From the NCBI GenBank assembly GCA_037349105.1, contig JAYJMM010000113.1:5394001-5458000 (forward strand): a DNA stretch of 64,000 nt, given 5' to 3'. Each line of letters starts with the position of its first letter. Position 1 is the stretch's first letter. Both the position numbers and the translations under genes were made by a program. The stretch is from Limnomonas spitsbergensis. Taxonomy: Eukaryota; Chlorophyta; Chlorophyceae; Chlamydomonadales. The notes under the pieces were generated by a model. It worked only from the letters and a program-made list of their open reading frames with translations, had not been told where the DNA came from and did not search any database. Of this stretch, positions 46,159 through 55,958 are shown in pieces.

Positions 46159-46563
46159 TTAGGCTGACTCCTCCTCCTTCTTGCTCTTCTTGGGCAGCAG
46201 GACAGAGTGAATGTTGGGCAGAACACCTCCAGAAGCGATGGTGACAGTGCCTAGCAGCTTGCTCAGCTCCTCATCGTTGCGGATAGCCAGCTGGATGTGG
46301 CGGGGGACGATGCGGTTCTTCTTGTTGTCTCGGGCAGCGTTGCCAGCCAGCTCGAGCACCTCAGCGGCAATGTACTCGAGGACTGCAGCCAAGTAGACCG
46401 GGGCGCCAGCTCCAATGCGCTCAGCGTATTTTCCCTTCTTCAGGTATCGGGCGACACGGCCCACGGGGAACTGCAGGCCGGCCTTGGCGCTGCGCGACAC
46501 GGCCTTCTTGCCTCCAGCGGCCTTGCCGCGACCACCACCAGCGGATGCTACTTTGACTGCCAT
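46159..46563 (-). CDS. H2A: Histone H2A, unit C
   Basis: 134 residues, protein identical to unit B (KAAGG tail, NDEEL acidic-patch segment). Intronless, divergent from H2B at 46788. Confidence 0.98.
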   Translation of the reverse strand: MAVKVASAGGGRGKAAGGKKAVSRSAKAGLQFPVGRVARYLKKGKYAERIGAGAPVYLAAVLEYIAAEVLELAGNAARDNKKNRIVPRHIQLAIRNDEELSKLLGTVTIASGGVLPNIHSVLLPKKSKKEEESA

Positions 46564-46787
46564 GATTTTAATTTGGGATGTACAGGAAGGGAGAGGCGAT
46601 CAAAGCGTTGTTCTATGGTAGGTGCCGTGGGCTGGTTAAGTAGAGGCGTGAGGGCCGGATCAGCAGACCAACTGTCGGTGTCTGCTGGTCCGCTCTCCCG
46701 TACATGTGAACAGGACATAAATCGCTCGCATGCGCAATGCATGAGCATTACCATACCCTCTGATTTTGTATCCCCCTGATCAACGAA
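46564..46787. promoter_or_regulatory. Divergent H2A/H2B promoter, unit C
   Basis: The palindrome at 46656-46692 has an intact left arm (CGGATCAGCAGAC), but the right arm is changed (GTGTCTGCTGGTCC). The H2A-side TATTTAA-like element reads CTACTTAA here. Confidence 0.72.
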
Positions 46788-47180
46788 ATGGCACCCAAGG
46801 CAGTCGCAGTTTCTGAGAAAAAGCCCGTGATCGAGAAGAAGGTCGCGAAGAAGGTCGCGGTCAAGAGCATCGATGGCAAGAAGAAGAAGAATTCCGGCAA
46901 GGCTGTTGAGTCCTACAAGATCTACCTGTACAAGGTGCTCAAGCAAGTCCACCCCGACACTGGCGTCTCCTCCAAGGCCATGAGCATCCTCAACTCCCTC
47001 ATGAACGACATGTTCGACAAGATCGCCACCGAAGCTGCACGTCTGTCCCGCTACACCAAGAAGCCCACAATGACCTCCCGCGAGATCCAGACCGCTGTGC
47101 GCCTGGTCCTGCCTGGAGAGCTGTCCAAGCATGCTGTCTCTGAGGGCACCAAGGCTGTCACCAAGTTCACTTCGGCCTAA
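46788..47180 (+). CDS. H2B: Histone H2B, unit C
   Basis: 130 residues. It differs from A and B by one tail residue, Asn for Lys in the lysine run before SGKAVESYK (KKKKNSGK). The fold is unchanged. Intronless, with a 3' stem-loop of variant loop. Confidence 0.98.
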   Translation: MAPKAVAVSEKKPVIEKKVAKKVAVKSIDGKKKKNSGKAVESYKIYLYKVLKQVHPDTGVSSKAMSILNSLMNDMFDKIATEAARLSRYTKKPTMTSREIQTAVRLVLPGELSKHAVSEGTKAVTKFTSA

Positions 47181-47223
47181 GCATCTCAACTGCCACCTGG
47201 CTCCATTCCCTATCACATGAACC

Positions 47224-47239
47224 GGTGTTTTTTAACACC
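47224..47239 (+). terminator. Histone 3' stem-loop of H2B, unit C, variant loop
   Basis: GGTGTTTTTTAACACC: the stem is complete but the loop is TTTT, where all other copies have TTTC. Confidence 0.9.
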
Positions 47240-48366
47240 ACCATCACTAATTCCACCATCGACCATGACAAGAGCTTACATCCAAGGGCCACCAAACCGT
47301 ATTATTTCAGTACATTTATTTCAGGAAGTATTGCAACTGACAGAGCTCAGACTTGCTGTGTGCCAGGGATTCTATCATGCTGCACACCGGTTTTGTCAGA
47401 GCCTGAAATGCAGCACCTTGGCAACGCGGAAGTTTGTAGCCTGCCAAGTCGATGTACCGTAGTGGCTTTTTCCTCATGCAGATTAGCCGCACCCTGGACG
47501 CATTATCATCCTACCTTGCAAAACTGTGCAGCAGCTTCTGGTGTCTGGATGACTGAGGGTGGACGGAACGAGCGATTGAAGGACCGGATTTGACACCTGG
47601 GTGCGGCATTTAAAATCCCGTATTCCTCAAGCCACGCTCAGGCGTTATCTTTCTTTCCCTCGTCCCTCCCACGGCCCACCCGGCACGTTAATCGCAAGGG
47701 GGGTCGTCGACGGTTTGTTACCAAGCAGAATGATGAGGGCATTGAGTATCTAAAGAACAGTGGGACATTTAGCATGGCCTGCATGGGAGAGTCTGCATAG
47801 CCTGCATGGAAGATTCTGCATGGCCTGCATGGGTGGCAGTCTGCATGGTCAGCATGGGTGGCAATCTGCATGGCGCCATGGCAAGGAGAGATGGACATAA
47901 ACAGGTGTTCAGACTTGCCTACTGGTTTAAGGCAAAATAAGGTATTCAGACACAACCCTGATGGTTGACTGGATGAACGATCACGGTCCTTGTCCTAATG
48001 CTTTTGCATGTCACATAGTCGACAAGCCCATTCCGGCAATGCAATTAGGTGCATATGCGACCCTCCCTGCCTGCCATGCAACTCGTTGTTGTTGTTACAA
48101 GTTACAACGTCTCCGTATCCAACCAATACCCTTTTTCAAAAGGTCTAGGCACAGCGCACGGAAGGAACAGAACAAAGCATGGTGGACAAGCCATGTCGGC
48201 CATGCATTTAAAGGCATGGGATCCTCAGCCCTTACTGTCCTTTGGGAAGCAGACATAGCTACTGCCAACTAAGCTGTCCTCGGTTTCCTTTGTAGTGCTG
48301 GTGGTGTTGCTACTGCCAGCTTTGTTGTTGCTCCCGCCATTGATATGGATGCTTTACTTTCCTCAG
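47240..48366. other. Spacer between H2B and MRS2 relic, unit C
   Basis: Same content as the other units, with small deletions near 47380. The GCATGG-word repeat is at 47773-47880. No coding exon is recognised. Confidence 0.4.
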
Positions 48367-49330
48367 GAGCGACTGGCGGAGGAGCATAACAATGCGGGCA
48401 ATCCACCCTCTGCCCCTGAGTCTGACGCGCCCCAGAGTATGAAACGTGCGGCAAGTTAACCCCCAGGTGAGCAGATAAGCCGCGTTAAGGAGGTTGGGTT
48501 TGACCAGGGTCTTGCAGGCCTGTGAGGGGACAGCGACATGTATAATAAATTAAGCAAGGGGTGTGTGTTTTGTGTGCCCTGCACACCTGCTTCTAAGGCA
48601 GATGTCCCTGTTGCGGCTAAGTATCCAGCTGGTGTTGCGGTCTGATGGATCTGACCCCAAAACACATTGACTTGCGACGCGCAGGCGCTACCAAGGCTGC
48701 CCCTCAAGTGGAAGGGACATGGCTCAAGATGGAACCCAATGGAGGGGTCAACATGCTACACGAGGTGGGTAAGGTTGTAAGGTGATTCAGCTACAATTCA
48801 GCCACAACACGGTTGACGGACGGGGGGTCCCTGGCTGGTGCAGCATGCCCCGTTGCTTGGTCCGCCGGTCATGCTTGATTGATCATCGACCCAGAGCCTT
48901 ACGGCCTGCCGAATGGGGTCTGGTACACACTGGAGGAAACTCTGGGACCCGCTCAGCCCTGCACCTGCTCCCTCACCCCCCCGCCCCTGACACACACGCA
49001 AAATCTCATCCTGCCCCCTTGCTAAGTAAGCTTGTTTGCCTGCAGGGTCTGTCCCAGCTGGTGACACGGCTGGGTATTCAAACACGAGATCTGCGTCTCC
49101 TGGATCCGCGTTTCACAACCAACTATCCCGCGTGCATACTGTGTCGAGACAAGTCCGTCATCGTCAACCTAGAGCACATCAAGGTCAGTATGAATAGGGG
49201 TATGAATACCTAGGAAATAAATAAATGAAGGTCTGTAGTCTGTACCCCTGGTCTGTACCGTAAAATAAATCAATCAATAAAACGCCCTGAGGTTCGTATC
49301 AAGGAAGGTGAATGCTGGTGTGATTACTTT

Positions 49331-49800
49331 CCACCCTGAGGTCTGCGGTTCGAATCCTGTCAGTGTTCATTTACCGCTCTCAAGGCGTAAGCAGGGACAA
49401 CGTCTGGCACTATCAGCCAGTACAGCAAAACTTAGTCAACATAGTTATTCAACATAGTTGGCGATTCGACTGGCGAGCCGAGTGGATGGAGGCTGAACTG
49501 AGCAGTAATGCTACCTATGAGTACCGGTAGTGCTCATCTGTGTCATCAGTAGTGTTGCTGTGCATGGCTGTTTGAGCAGACTTGACAAAGATGACTAAAT
49601 GGGTGTCGAATCAAACAGACGCGCGCTAGCGCACGGTTTTTGTAAAAAGTGCTGTTTTTAATTCATACCGCGCACCCCCAAAATAGTTTTTGGGCACCTG
49701 ACTGACGCTCCGCACAGCGGACTTTTTTGAATTAATATTATCGCGCACCATGTCCGCGCACCCCTATAATTATTTAATTTCGAGCGGAGTCAAAGACGGT
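49331..49800. mobile_element. tRNA-SINE-like insertion with 7-bp target-site duplication, private to unit C
   Basis: These 470 bp are absent from unit B, where GATTACTTTATTAG is continuous (about 30970). Here TTACTTT occurs on both sides (49324-49330 and 49801-49807), as after retroposition. Near the left end GAGGTCTGCGGTTCGAATCC matches the variable loop and B box of a tRNA gene, but no A box is present, as in a 5'-truncated tRNA-derived SINE. The right part has GCGCACC words and no protein frame. Confidence 0.75.
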
Positions 49801-50054
49801 TTACTTTATTAGTAACACTCACAATTGATAAACGGTATGAAGATGTTGCATGTTTATGCCGTTCCTTAGAGCCGTTTATGCGAATCTAGTGCTATGGTTT
49901 TCTTCATCTCACAATTTCTGCCTTGGTAGCCCTGCCCTGCTACGTGTCCTGAAATACTTGAAAGAGTTCCTTCGGACAAGACCCTGCAGCTCGTTTCTAG
50001 ACGCCGAATGAATCTAAAATCAATCCACCTTTTGGCCAATCTGGAAGCCCGTGT

Positions 50055-50136
50055 GACCGGCCCCCCTTCCACAGGATACAGGCCTAGGGGTGATTGTGTG
50101 ACCAGGCAGCCTCACAGCCAGTAGGTGTGTGTGTGT
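50055..50136. repeat. Single 82-bp unit at the orthologous site, unit C
   Basis: One unit, as in unit B, followed by GTGTGTGTGTGGGGGGGG. Confidence 0.9.
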
Positions 50137-50916
50137 GGGGGGGGGTGCATACAGTGCAGTGTTAGGCTCTGACACTGTACAAGGGACTCAGGTGTTACGT
50201 GAGACGGTCCCTATATTTCACTGTAAGCAGTACAATGTTTACTGAAGCACAGTGCGGTATTGGTGGCACCCAGGGGGGTGGCACCGTCACGGTAGTAAAT
50301 CGTACCGGTGACCCGCCCATGTTCCGTGCCCTCTTGACCCTGTTTGCCTTCAGGTCATCATCACCCCCCAGTGCCTGCTGGTGGTGAACCCGGAGGAAGC
50401 TCAAGCCCACAAGTTCATCACAGTGCTCAAAGAGAGGCTGGCCAGTCCTTCGCAGGTGAATGGAGATGAGGGGGGGGGTAGGCTGAGGAAGGGTAGAGCA
50501 GGGAAGGGTAGGGTTTATGGCAGGCCTAGGGTTCAGGCCAATTTAGGGTCTGGCCAGGGTTGAGGTGAGGACTTGGGTGCTGCAGCAAAAACCATAAACC
50601 ACATACCTACTATTTTAAGCTTAGGACTGTTCTGTCTGCCCAATATTGCAGCGTTTAAGCCGATCCATCTGAAGAACTCTGAACCCTGATGCCTTCACCA
50701 TACAAGTGTGAAACCCCACACATCAACCATACATCCTGATCCCTAAACCCCCAGCCATTAACATGAAACATTATCCCTTATTGGTTGTTTTCACTGCCGC
50801 GTTCCCTACAGTTTGTGCGAGACTCGGCCCAGTCTCTCAGAGGTATGGGGAGGGCTGGTGGGCAGCAGCCGGCAGCCCTGGTCATGGACACGGGCCTGTC
50901 CTTTGAGCTGCAGACG

Positions 50917-51066
50917 CTTGAGATCTGCCTGGATCAGGTGGGGGTACTTGAGATCTGTCTGGATCAGGTGGGGGTACTTGAGATCTGTCTGGATCAGGTG
51001 GGGGTGCTTGAGATCTATGTGGATCAGGAAGGGGTACTTGAGATCTGCCTGGATCAGGTGGGGTGT
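50917..51066 (+). repeat. 30-bp exon-end/5' splice-site repeat, 5 units, unit C
   Basis: Same five-unit array as in units A and B. Confidence 0.95.
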
Positions 51067-51668
51067 TAAAGATCTGCCTGGGTCACTTGAAGAAACTAGG
51101 GAGTAAGAAATATGAGTCATGCTTGTATGTCTTATTCCAGTGGGCGCCATCAGCCGCCATCATTTTGAAGTAATGCGTTTCAAATCCCGAACGTTTCAAT
51201 CCACAGCTGGCGTCTGAGTTCGAATTGGCCACATCAGAGCTGGAGGCCAAAGCCTACCCGCTACTAGACTCCCTGGCTAAGAAGGTGCGCTGCTGCTGGT
51301 AGCTGAATGGTAGGATTGGTAGCTGAATGGTACCCGGGGGGAGCTCAATGGGAGCTGAAGATATGCTGCTGCAGGGGACCTAGGTTTGGGGTTGTAGGAG
51401 ATCTGGCTATGAGCGGGGCAGGATTCATGGACAGCTTGAAACTCTGCCCTCTGGCCCGTGACCTCAAGGAAGGGAATCTGAGACCCTAACCGAATTATTT
51501 GCAGCCAGACACGGCGACCGTCATGAATTCCATAAATTCGATATGAAGGCAGGATTTCGAGGAATGTTTAGGGTTTAGTACAGCTAAAATGTCCACCCTT
51601 CGTCCATACATCATTAACTTATCCAGAAGGATGACCGCTCTTTGCTTTCCCAGACCCCCAAAAGCTTT

Positions 51669-51844
51669 ACCTAAGTCTGCTGTAAGAAGGTGTGCTGCTG
51701 CTGGTAGCTGAATGGTAGCATTGGTAGCTGAATTGCCTAAGGCTGCTGTAAGTAGGTGCACTGCTGCTGGTAGCTGAATGGTAGCATTGGTAGCTGAATT
51801 GCCTAAGGCTGCTTTAAGAAGGTGCGCTGCTGCTGGTAGCTGAA
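51669..51844. repeat. 66-bp minisatellite, under 3 units, cut by the duplication end
   Basis: Two full units and part of a third, ending at 51844. The breakpoint lies inside the array. Confidence 0.9.
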
Positions 51845-52370
51845 CAGTGGTATCTTGGGACTAGAACGTTGGTTTAAAGGGATGGAACTGTTTGTTGGTA
51901 ACACCTCTGCCCGGCCTTGCGTTTAGTGCGTGCTGGTGGGGCTATTGAGAGGGCGGGGCAGTGGGTGTGGCTGGAGGGGGATAGCGTCGATTATTAGACT
52001 GCCCTCGTGTTACCGGAACCCAATACCCTGATAAGTAGGATGCGGATTCTAAAGCAATTATTGAATTTGCATCATATCCATCAGATTCTACAAGAAAAAA
52101 ATGAAGCCATTTGGATTATACTGGATTCTAGAGACCTGTACCGTCCCGCGGGCATCGGATTGGAAAGAGAGGCTAACAGGTAACACACACGAGAAATTCC
52201 AGCGGTGTGGCGTATCCTGACCCTCCCTCCTTTCTAATCAACAGATACGAAAAGGCGAAAGTTTGTGACCGGGCAGCTATTGGACCCCCTCAACATGACT
52301 GTCACACCTATCAGCATTCCATAGGAATTCACGTCGGTCCCAAGCGGCGGTTTTCACAACACGGCATGTG
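51845..52370. other. Single-copy sequence between the duplication and the LINE
   Basis: No gene is recognised. GC-rich stretch at 51915-51990 and A/T-rich stretch at 52030-52130. GACCGGGCAGCTATTGGACC near 52268 is not repeated elsewhere. Confidence 0.4.
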
Positions 52371-52559
52371 GTGAGTTTGTCAAGCAGAAAGAAAGAAAGA
52401 ATACTACGCCCCACAAGGGCGTGAGGGTTAAGGAAACAGCGCGGCATGGGCTTAGGCCGCGTCCGCGCCGTTACCATCATAACAAGAGAGAATCCATACA
52501 CGCTACGGTGGCTTGCGCTTCCGGCTGTGTCTGGCTGGCTGACTGGTGGATCCTGATGT

Positions 52560-52760
52560 CGGGAAGTACTCTAACCTACGTCTGGTTTTCACAATACTGT
52601 GTAAGAGTTTTGTAGCGTGCACGTGCATTTTTTGAGCGCACTTCCGGGCGTGGTATATGATGATTCCAAGGGAGAGCATGCCTTGCAGAGTGTGCTCTTT
52701 ATCAATGGTGCCAGAGGTTCCTAACAGGATGGGGATGATTTTAATATTATTTTTGCAGTG
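52560..52760 (-). pseudogene. LINE RLE domain, C-terminal part (shifted frame)
   Basis: Minus-strand frame with IKIIPILLGTSGTIDKEHTL, then LSLGI, then HVHATKLLHSIVKTRRRLE. This matches the region after the catalytic core in restriction-like endonucleases of LINEs. It is in a different frame from the preceding RLE part and separated from it by stops. Confidence 0.6.
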
Positions 52761-52810
52761 TCATGTGCTCTGGAGTTTCTGCATTAGTTCAGTGTGTTGG
52801 CTGTAGCACG

Positions 52811-53450
52811 CTAATAGTTGGTCCCTCGGATCTGTGTCTCTGGCTCTCTGCAATACTTAAATCCCACTACCGTATAGTAATGTTGGTGTCCTTGGGTTGC
52901 TCTGCCTTTTGCATTATAACATGATATCAGGTTGCATTTTCTCTTTGTGTTTTGGGCCAGAGGTTGTTGTTGCTGGTTGGATCTGGGGTAGCAGGTCCTT
53001 GGGAACTCTGTTTGTTGGTAGGATGGGCGCTCCGGCCATGGCACACTTTTCGGCCGTCCCCAGGTCAGCCATGACCAAGTCTCCTCCCATGCTACCCTTG
53101 GCTACAGCTCTAAGGAGGATCCTGCCTGTTCCATGGTGTCTCTCAATGTACATCTTTTGCATTTCTGGGTGTCTGCAAGATCCAGTGATATGCCCAGCAC
53201 TGTCGTGTTCCCCGCAGAGTGGGCATCTGTCGGTGTCGCATTTGCCCCACCTGAAGCCGAGTTTGTTGTTCCACAGGCATCCGTGCTTCCATCGGAGGAC
53301 TGTTTTCTTCTCTTCCATCGAGACAGCGGGGTGCGTCATGAAGCTGTTGCTGAGGGTCCCTTCTGTGGAAGTCTTAAGCCTCTGCCAGCCCTGGAAGTAC
53401 ACACTATCGGTGTTGGATTTTCCTAGTTTTTGCCGCTCGTGCATGTGCAT
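52811..53450 (-). pseudogene. LINE CCHC knuckle and restriction-like endonuclease
   Basis: The open part is 53450-52914. CPLCGEHDSAGHITGSC (C-x2-C-x7-H-x4-C) is the zinc knuckle that precedes the RLE in early-branching LINEs. It is followed by HHGTGRILLRAVAKG, GGDLVMADLG, RVPKDLLPQI and the catalytic-type PDIML, where a stop falls at 52914. Past the stop, frames with KYCREPETQ remain (compare 'KYC.DTDP.Q' of the family). Confidence 0.7.
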
Positions 53451-53474
53451 ATTTCAGTTCACCAGTTAGATGTT

Positions 53475-54894
53475 CTAGTCCTCGCGGCTCGGGGTCTGTG
53501 TCGCTTTCCTCCTCTCCTGTGCTGGGTATCGTTGGCTTTGCGAAAGGCCAATACGAGCCGTATTGCGACGGAGCGATGGGCACTGAGATATCGCAATTGC
53601 CTCTCGATTTTGCAGCTCGTTTGGCCACTCGTCGGCCATCTCATTCCCAATGTCTCCGTTGTGAGCCTTCACCTTCCAGAATTCGACCTTTAGTCCCTCG
53701 GATTGCAGTTGTTTCAGTTGGCCGATGATCAGCTCCAGCAGCTCCCTGTGCTTGTGGTAGCGGAGAGACATGGGGGACCAAAGCGCTCTTCGTATTTGGT
53801 ACGAAGAGGTAGCGCTATCGACTGCGATTTTTGTCTGTTTCTTCGTTAGGGCTCCGTAGATTCCCCGCCAGTTCAGCTCTGTTGATGGTGTCTGTGGGGC
53901 CTTCACCTGCCGGGTGAATGGTGAGGTCTTGCTGTCCTGGTGGGGCACTTGGCATGTGTAGGCCTGCGCCAGACAATTGGGCTTTCCTGCCTCCCGGGAG
54001 GCCGATTTCGATGCAGCTGCCGTCAGTGTAGGCTATTTTTCTCCATTCATGCATCAGCGCACTGTTCTCGTGAAACCTGTCTAGGCAGTCTTCTTCTTGC
54101 AAAGCCTCGTCGAAGACTCGCACTCCAGGGATTTCTGAGTCTTTGGGGGCATGAAGGAATGCTCGTGACCCTTGGATGCTGTTGCCATGCTCTTTTTGTG
54201 TGTTGTCTGCCTTCTCGGGCGCATGGGTGTTTTTCTTACTGGTTTCCACCCTCCTGTTCCAGGTGTTTATCAGCTTCGGGGGACCCTTAGCCTCGGGGTG
54301 TGGAGTTGCCTGTGTGATAGCTCTGCGGGGTTCGTCGACAAGGTGTTCACAAGGCGGGGAGTCTTGGTGTGGGTGTGTGGGGGCAGTTTCTCTTACGATT
54401 TGGGTTGTTATTCGTGCTTGTCGGGCCTCTTCCTTTTCGATTACTACAATGTCCATGCGGCATTTGGGTAGTGGCTGTGGGTACTCTCCTTGAGTCCAAC
54501 GCTCGTCTTTCCTGATCGGGAACGGGGAGCCTTGAGTGCTTCCGAGCCTAGTGCAATATTGGGGTATTTGTCCAGCCATGCCTGGTAGGCAGGCTTGCCA
54601 GGCGATTTTATCTTCCTGGGTAGATACAAGACTGTCGTTGTTGGTACCCTGGTCATGTGTGCAGACCATATGGCCCACCTGACCGCTTTGTCCGTTTGTC
54701 GAGGCAGGGGTCGTCCCGATTAGGGAATGCATGTGAGGACCCGGTCCATCTGTGTTTGTAACCGTCTGTGTGTGCCCCATAGGCCTGGTCTCGTGGGTGG
54801 CTGCTCCAGTAGGTGACGCCGTGACGGTGTGCCCATCTACATTGAGTGGGCTGGAGAATCTTTCTTTGGTGATGCCAAAGTATTGATCTGTCAC
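53475..54894 (-). pseudogene. LINE RNase H domain split by a frameshift
   Basis: The first frame (54894-53815) ends with the RNase H start: KIAYTDGSC (first catalytic Asp), GAGLHMPSA and TINRAELAG (catalytic Glu). The next frame (53948-53475) continues with YGALTKKQTKIAVDSATS (third acidic residue) and FWKVKAHNGDIGNEMADEW (His and final Asp). The change of frame is near 53850. All four acidic residues are therefore still readable, but not in one frame. The part before TDGSC (about 280 residues) is proline/threonine-rich and has no recognised domain. Confidence 0.8.
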
Positions 54895-54936
54895 TGTTTT
54901 GATGTGCGGGTCGATGCTGAATTGGTCGTGCCGTTG

Positions 54937-55332
54937 CTAACTGTCGGCCTTGTTAACCTCCTTGTATCTAAGTATCAGGTCTGCCACTTCTTGTTCAAAA
55001 GAGGAGGGTGAGGGATTCATGTCTGCGTGCCTTCCGGTGAGTGCCGCGGTGTCGTAGAAAAGTTTGAGGGTGCGCAGTCTACATTTGGTGACGGTCCCCA
55101 CGCATCTGCCGTTCCCCTTGTACATACATGCCATCTCGGTTTTGTGAATGTGATTGATGCTCTTTGGAGCCCACGTCTCAATATCTCTGATTTGTATTAT
55201 GCATTCTCCTGAGGGGGAGATGTCCAATTGGGGGTTGGTGGGCTCCATATCAAAGCTTATGCTGTCCCGGATACTGTCCCCGAGGGTAGAGTTCCAGCTG
55301 TTGTGGTTAGTGTGGAAGCCCTGCCTTGCCAT
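54937..55332 (-). pseudogene. LINE linker region of unknown function
   Basis: 131-codon frame between the PHD-finger region and the RNase H region (DMEPTNPQLDISPSGECII, ITWAPKSIN-like, YKGNGRCVGTVTKCRLRTLK). It is part of the LINE polyprotein by position, and no domain is recognised. Confidence 0.5.
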
Positions 55333-55337
55333 GTTGG

Positions 55338-55958
55338 TTAGGTCGGTGTCCAGGGTTTTAGCAGAGGTCCTGGCTGGTGGTTGGTTGTGGTTCTCTGATA
55401 TCCACTTTCTGAGGAGCGTCGCAGTGTTTTCATCTTGAAGAAGGGTATCCTCTGGTTCCCAGCTGGGTGTCCAGGTAGCTCTAACCAGTCCAGTTGCTGG
55501 TGTTTATGAGCGTTAATGCTGCAAGATGGGCAATGCCAAGTTTCTTCACAGGGCCTCCATCCTGTGGGCTGCCCTAAGCATTTTACGTGGTAGAATTTGC
55601 AGCATTCGTCGCATGTAATGATGTCGTCATCACAGCCTGAGTTGTGGTCGAACTCTAGACTGTATGGGCTCCAGCAAGCCTCACATGATGCTATGGCTGC
55701 CCAATCGTGCGGTTGCATGTCTTGATCGTGTGCCATGCTCTTTCTCCAACATATTTCAATATTTTCTGTTGTGTATCCTGCCAGTGTGTGGTACCGAATG
55801 GCCCAGTCGTCGATGATACTAGAGCCCCATGTTACTTGGTACTGAATTTGCTTGATCCTTTCTTCCTTGGTGTGGCTTCCTTTTTGCTGTTCAGCGACCA
55901 TGCGCCTTCCCGTGATTGCTTTGATTTGGTGGGTGTGCCTATACATGGTTTGCACCAC
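55338..55958 (-). pseudogene. LINE chromo-like region and PHD finger
   Basis: 206-codon frame overlapping the end of the RT frame. IKQIQYQVTWGSSIIDDWAI resembles the start of a chromodomain (Y-x-V-x-W). Then a full C4HC3 PHD finger follows: CEAC, 20 residues, CDEC, HVKC, then WHCPSC. PHD fingers read histone H3 tails in other proteins, so a role in chromatin targeting is a possible inference. Confidence 0.7.

Larger units (their letters stand above)
44318..51844. repeat. Segmental duplication unit C, truncated
   Basis: Third copy. It runs from the gene X 3' exons through H2A/H2B and MRS2 to inside the 66-bp repeat, where similarity stops at TAGCTGAA/CAGTGG (51844). From about 51565 it is already more diverged from A and B than elsewhere. 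H3/H4, gene Y and the rest are missing. Confidence 0.93.
48349..51844 (+). pseudogene. MRS2: MRS2-type magnesium transporter gene, nonsense-broken and truncated, unit C
   Basis: Exons are 48367-48466, 48685-48764, 49046-49183, 50354-50455, 50812-50937 and 51207-51284, after which the duplication ends. The first exon has TAA at 48457-48459 (GCAAGTTAA) where A and B have AGCCAA (Ser-Gln). The later exons remain open (TRDLRLLDP, CRDKSVIVNLEHIK, FELQTLEICLDQ, ELEAKAYPLLDSLAKK with Lys for Glu). The third intron carries a private 470-bp SINE-like insertion. The remaining four exons are missing. Confidence 0.85.

Noticed and set aside
49331..49800. A functional tRNA gene
   Set aside because: Only the B-box half is present. 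There is no A box and no acceptor-stem pairing in the flanking sequence.
53815..54894. Independent host gene rich in Thr/Pro/His
   Set aside because: The frame runs directly into the RNase H start TDGSC and lies between LINE domains, so it is part of the element.
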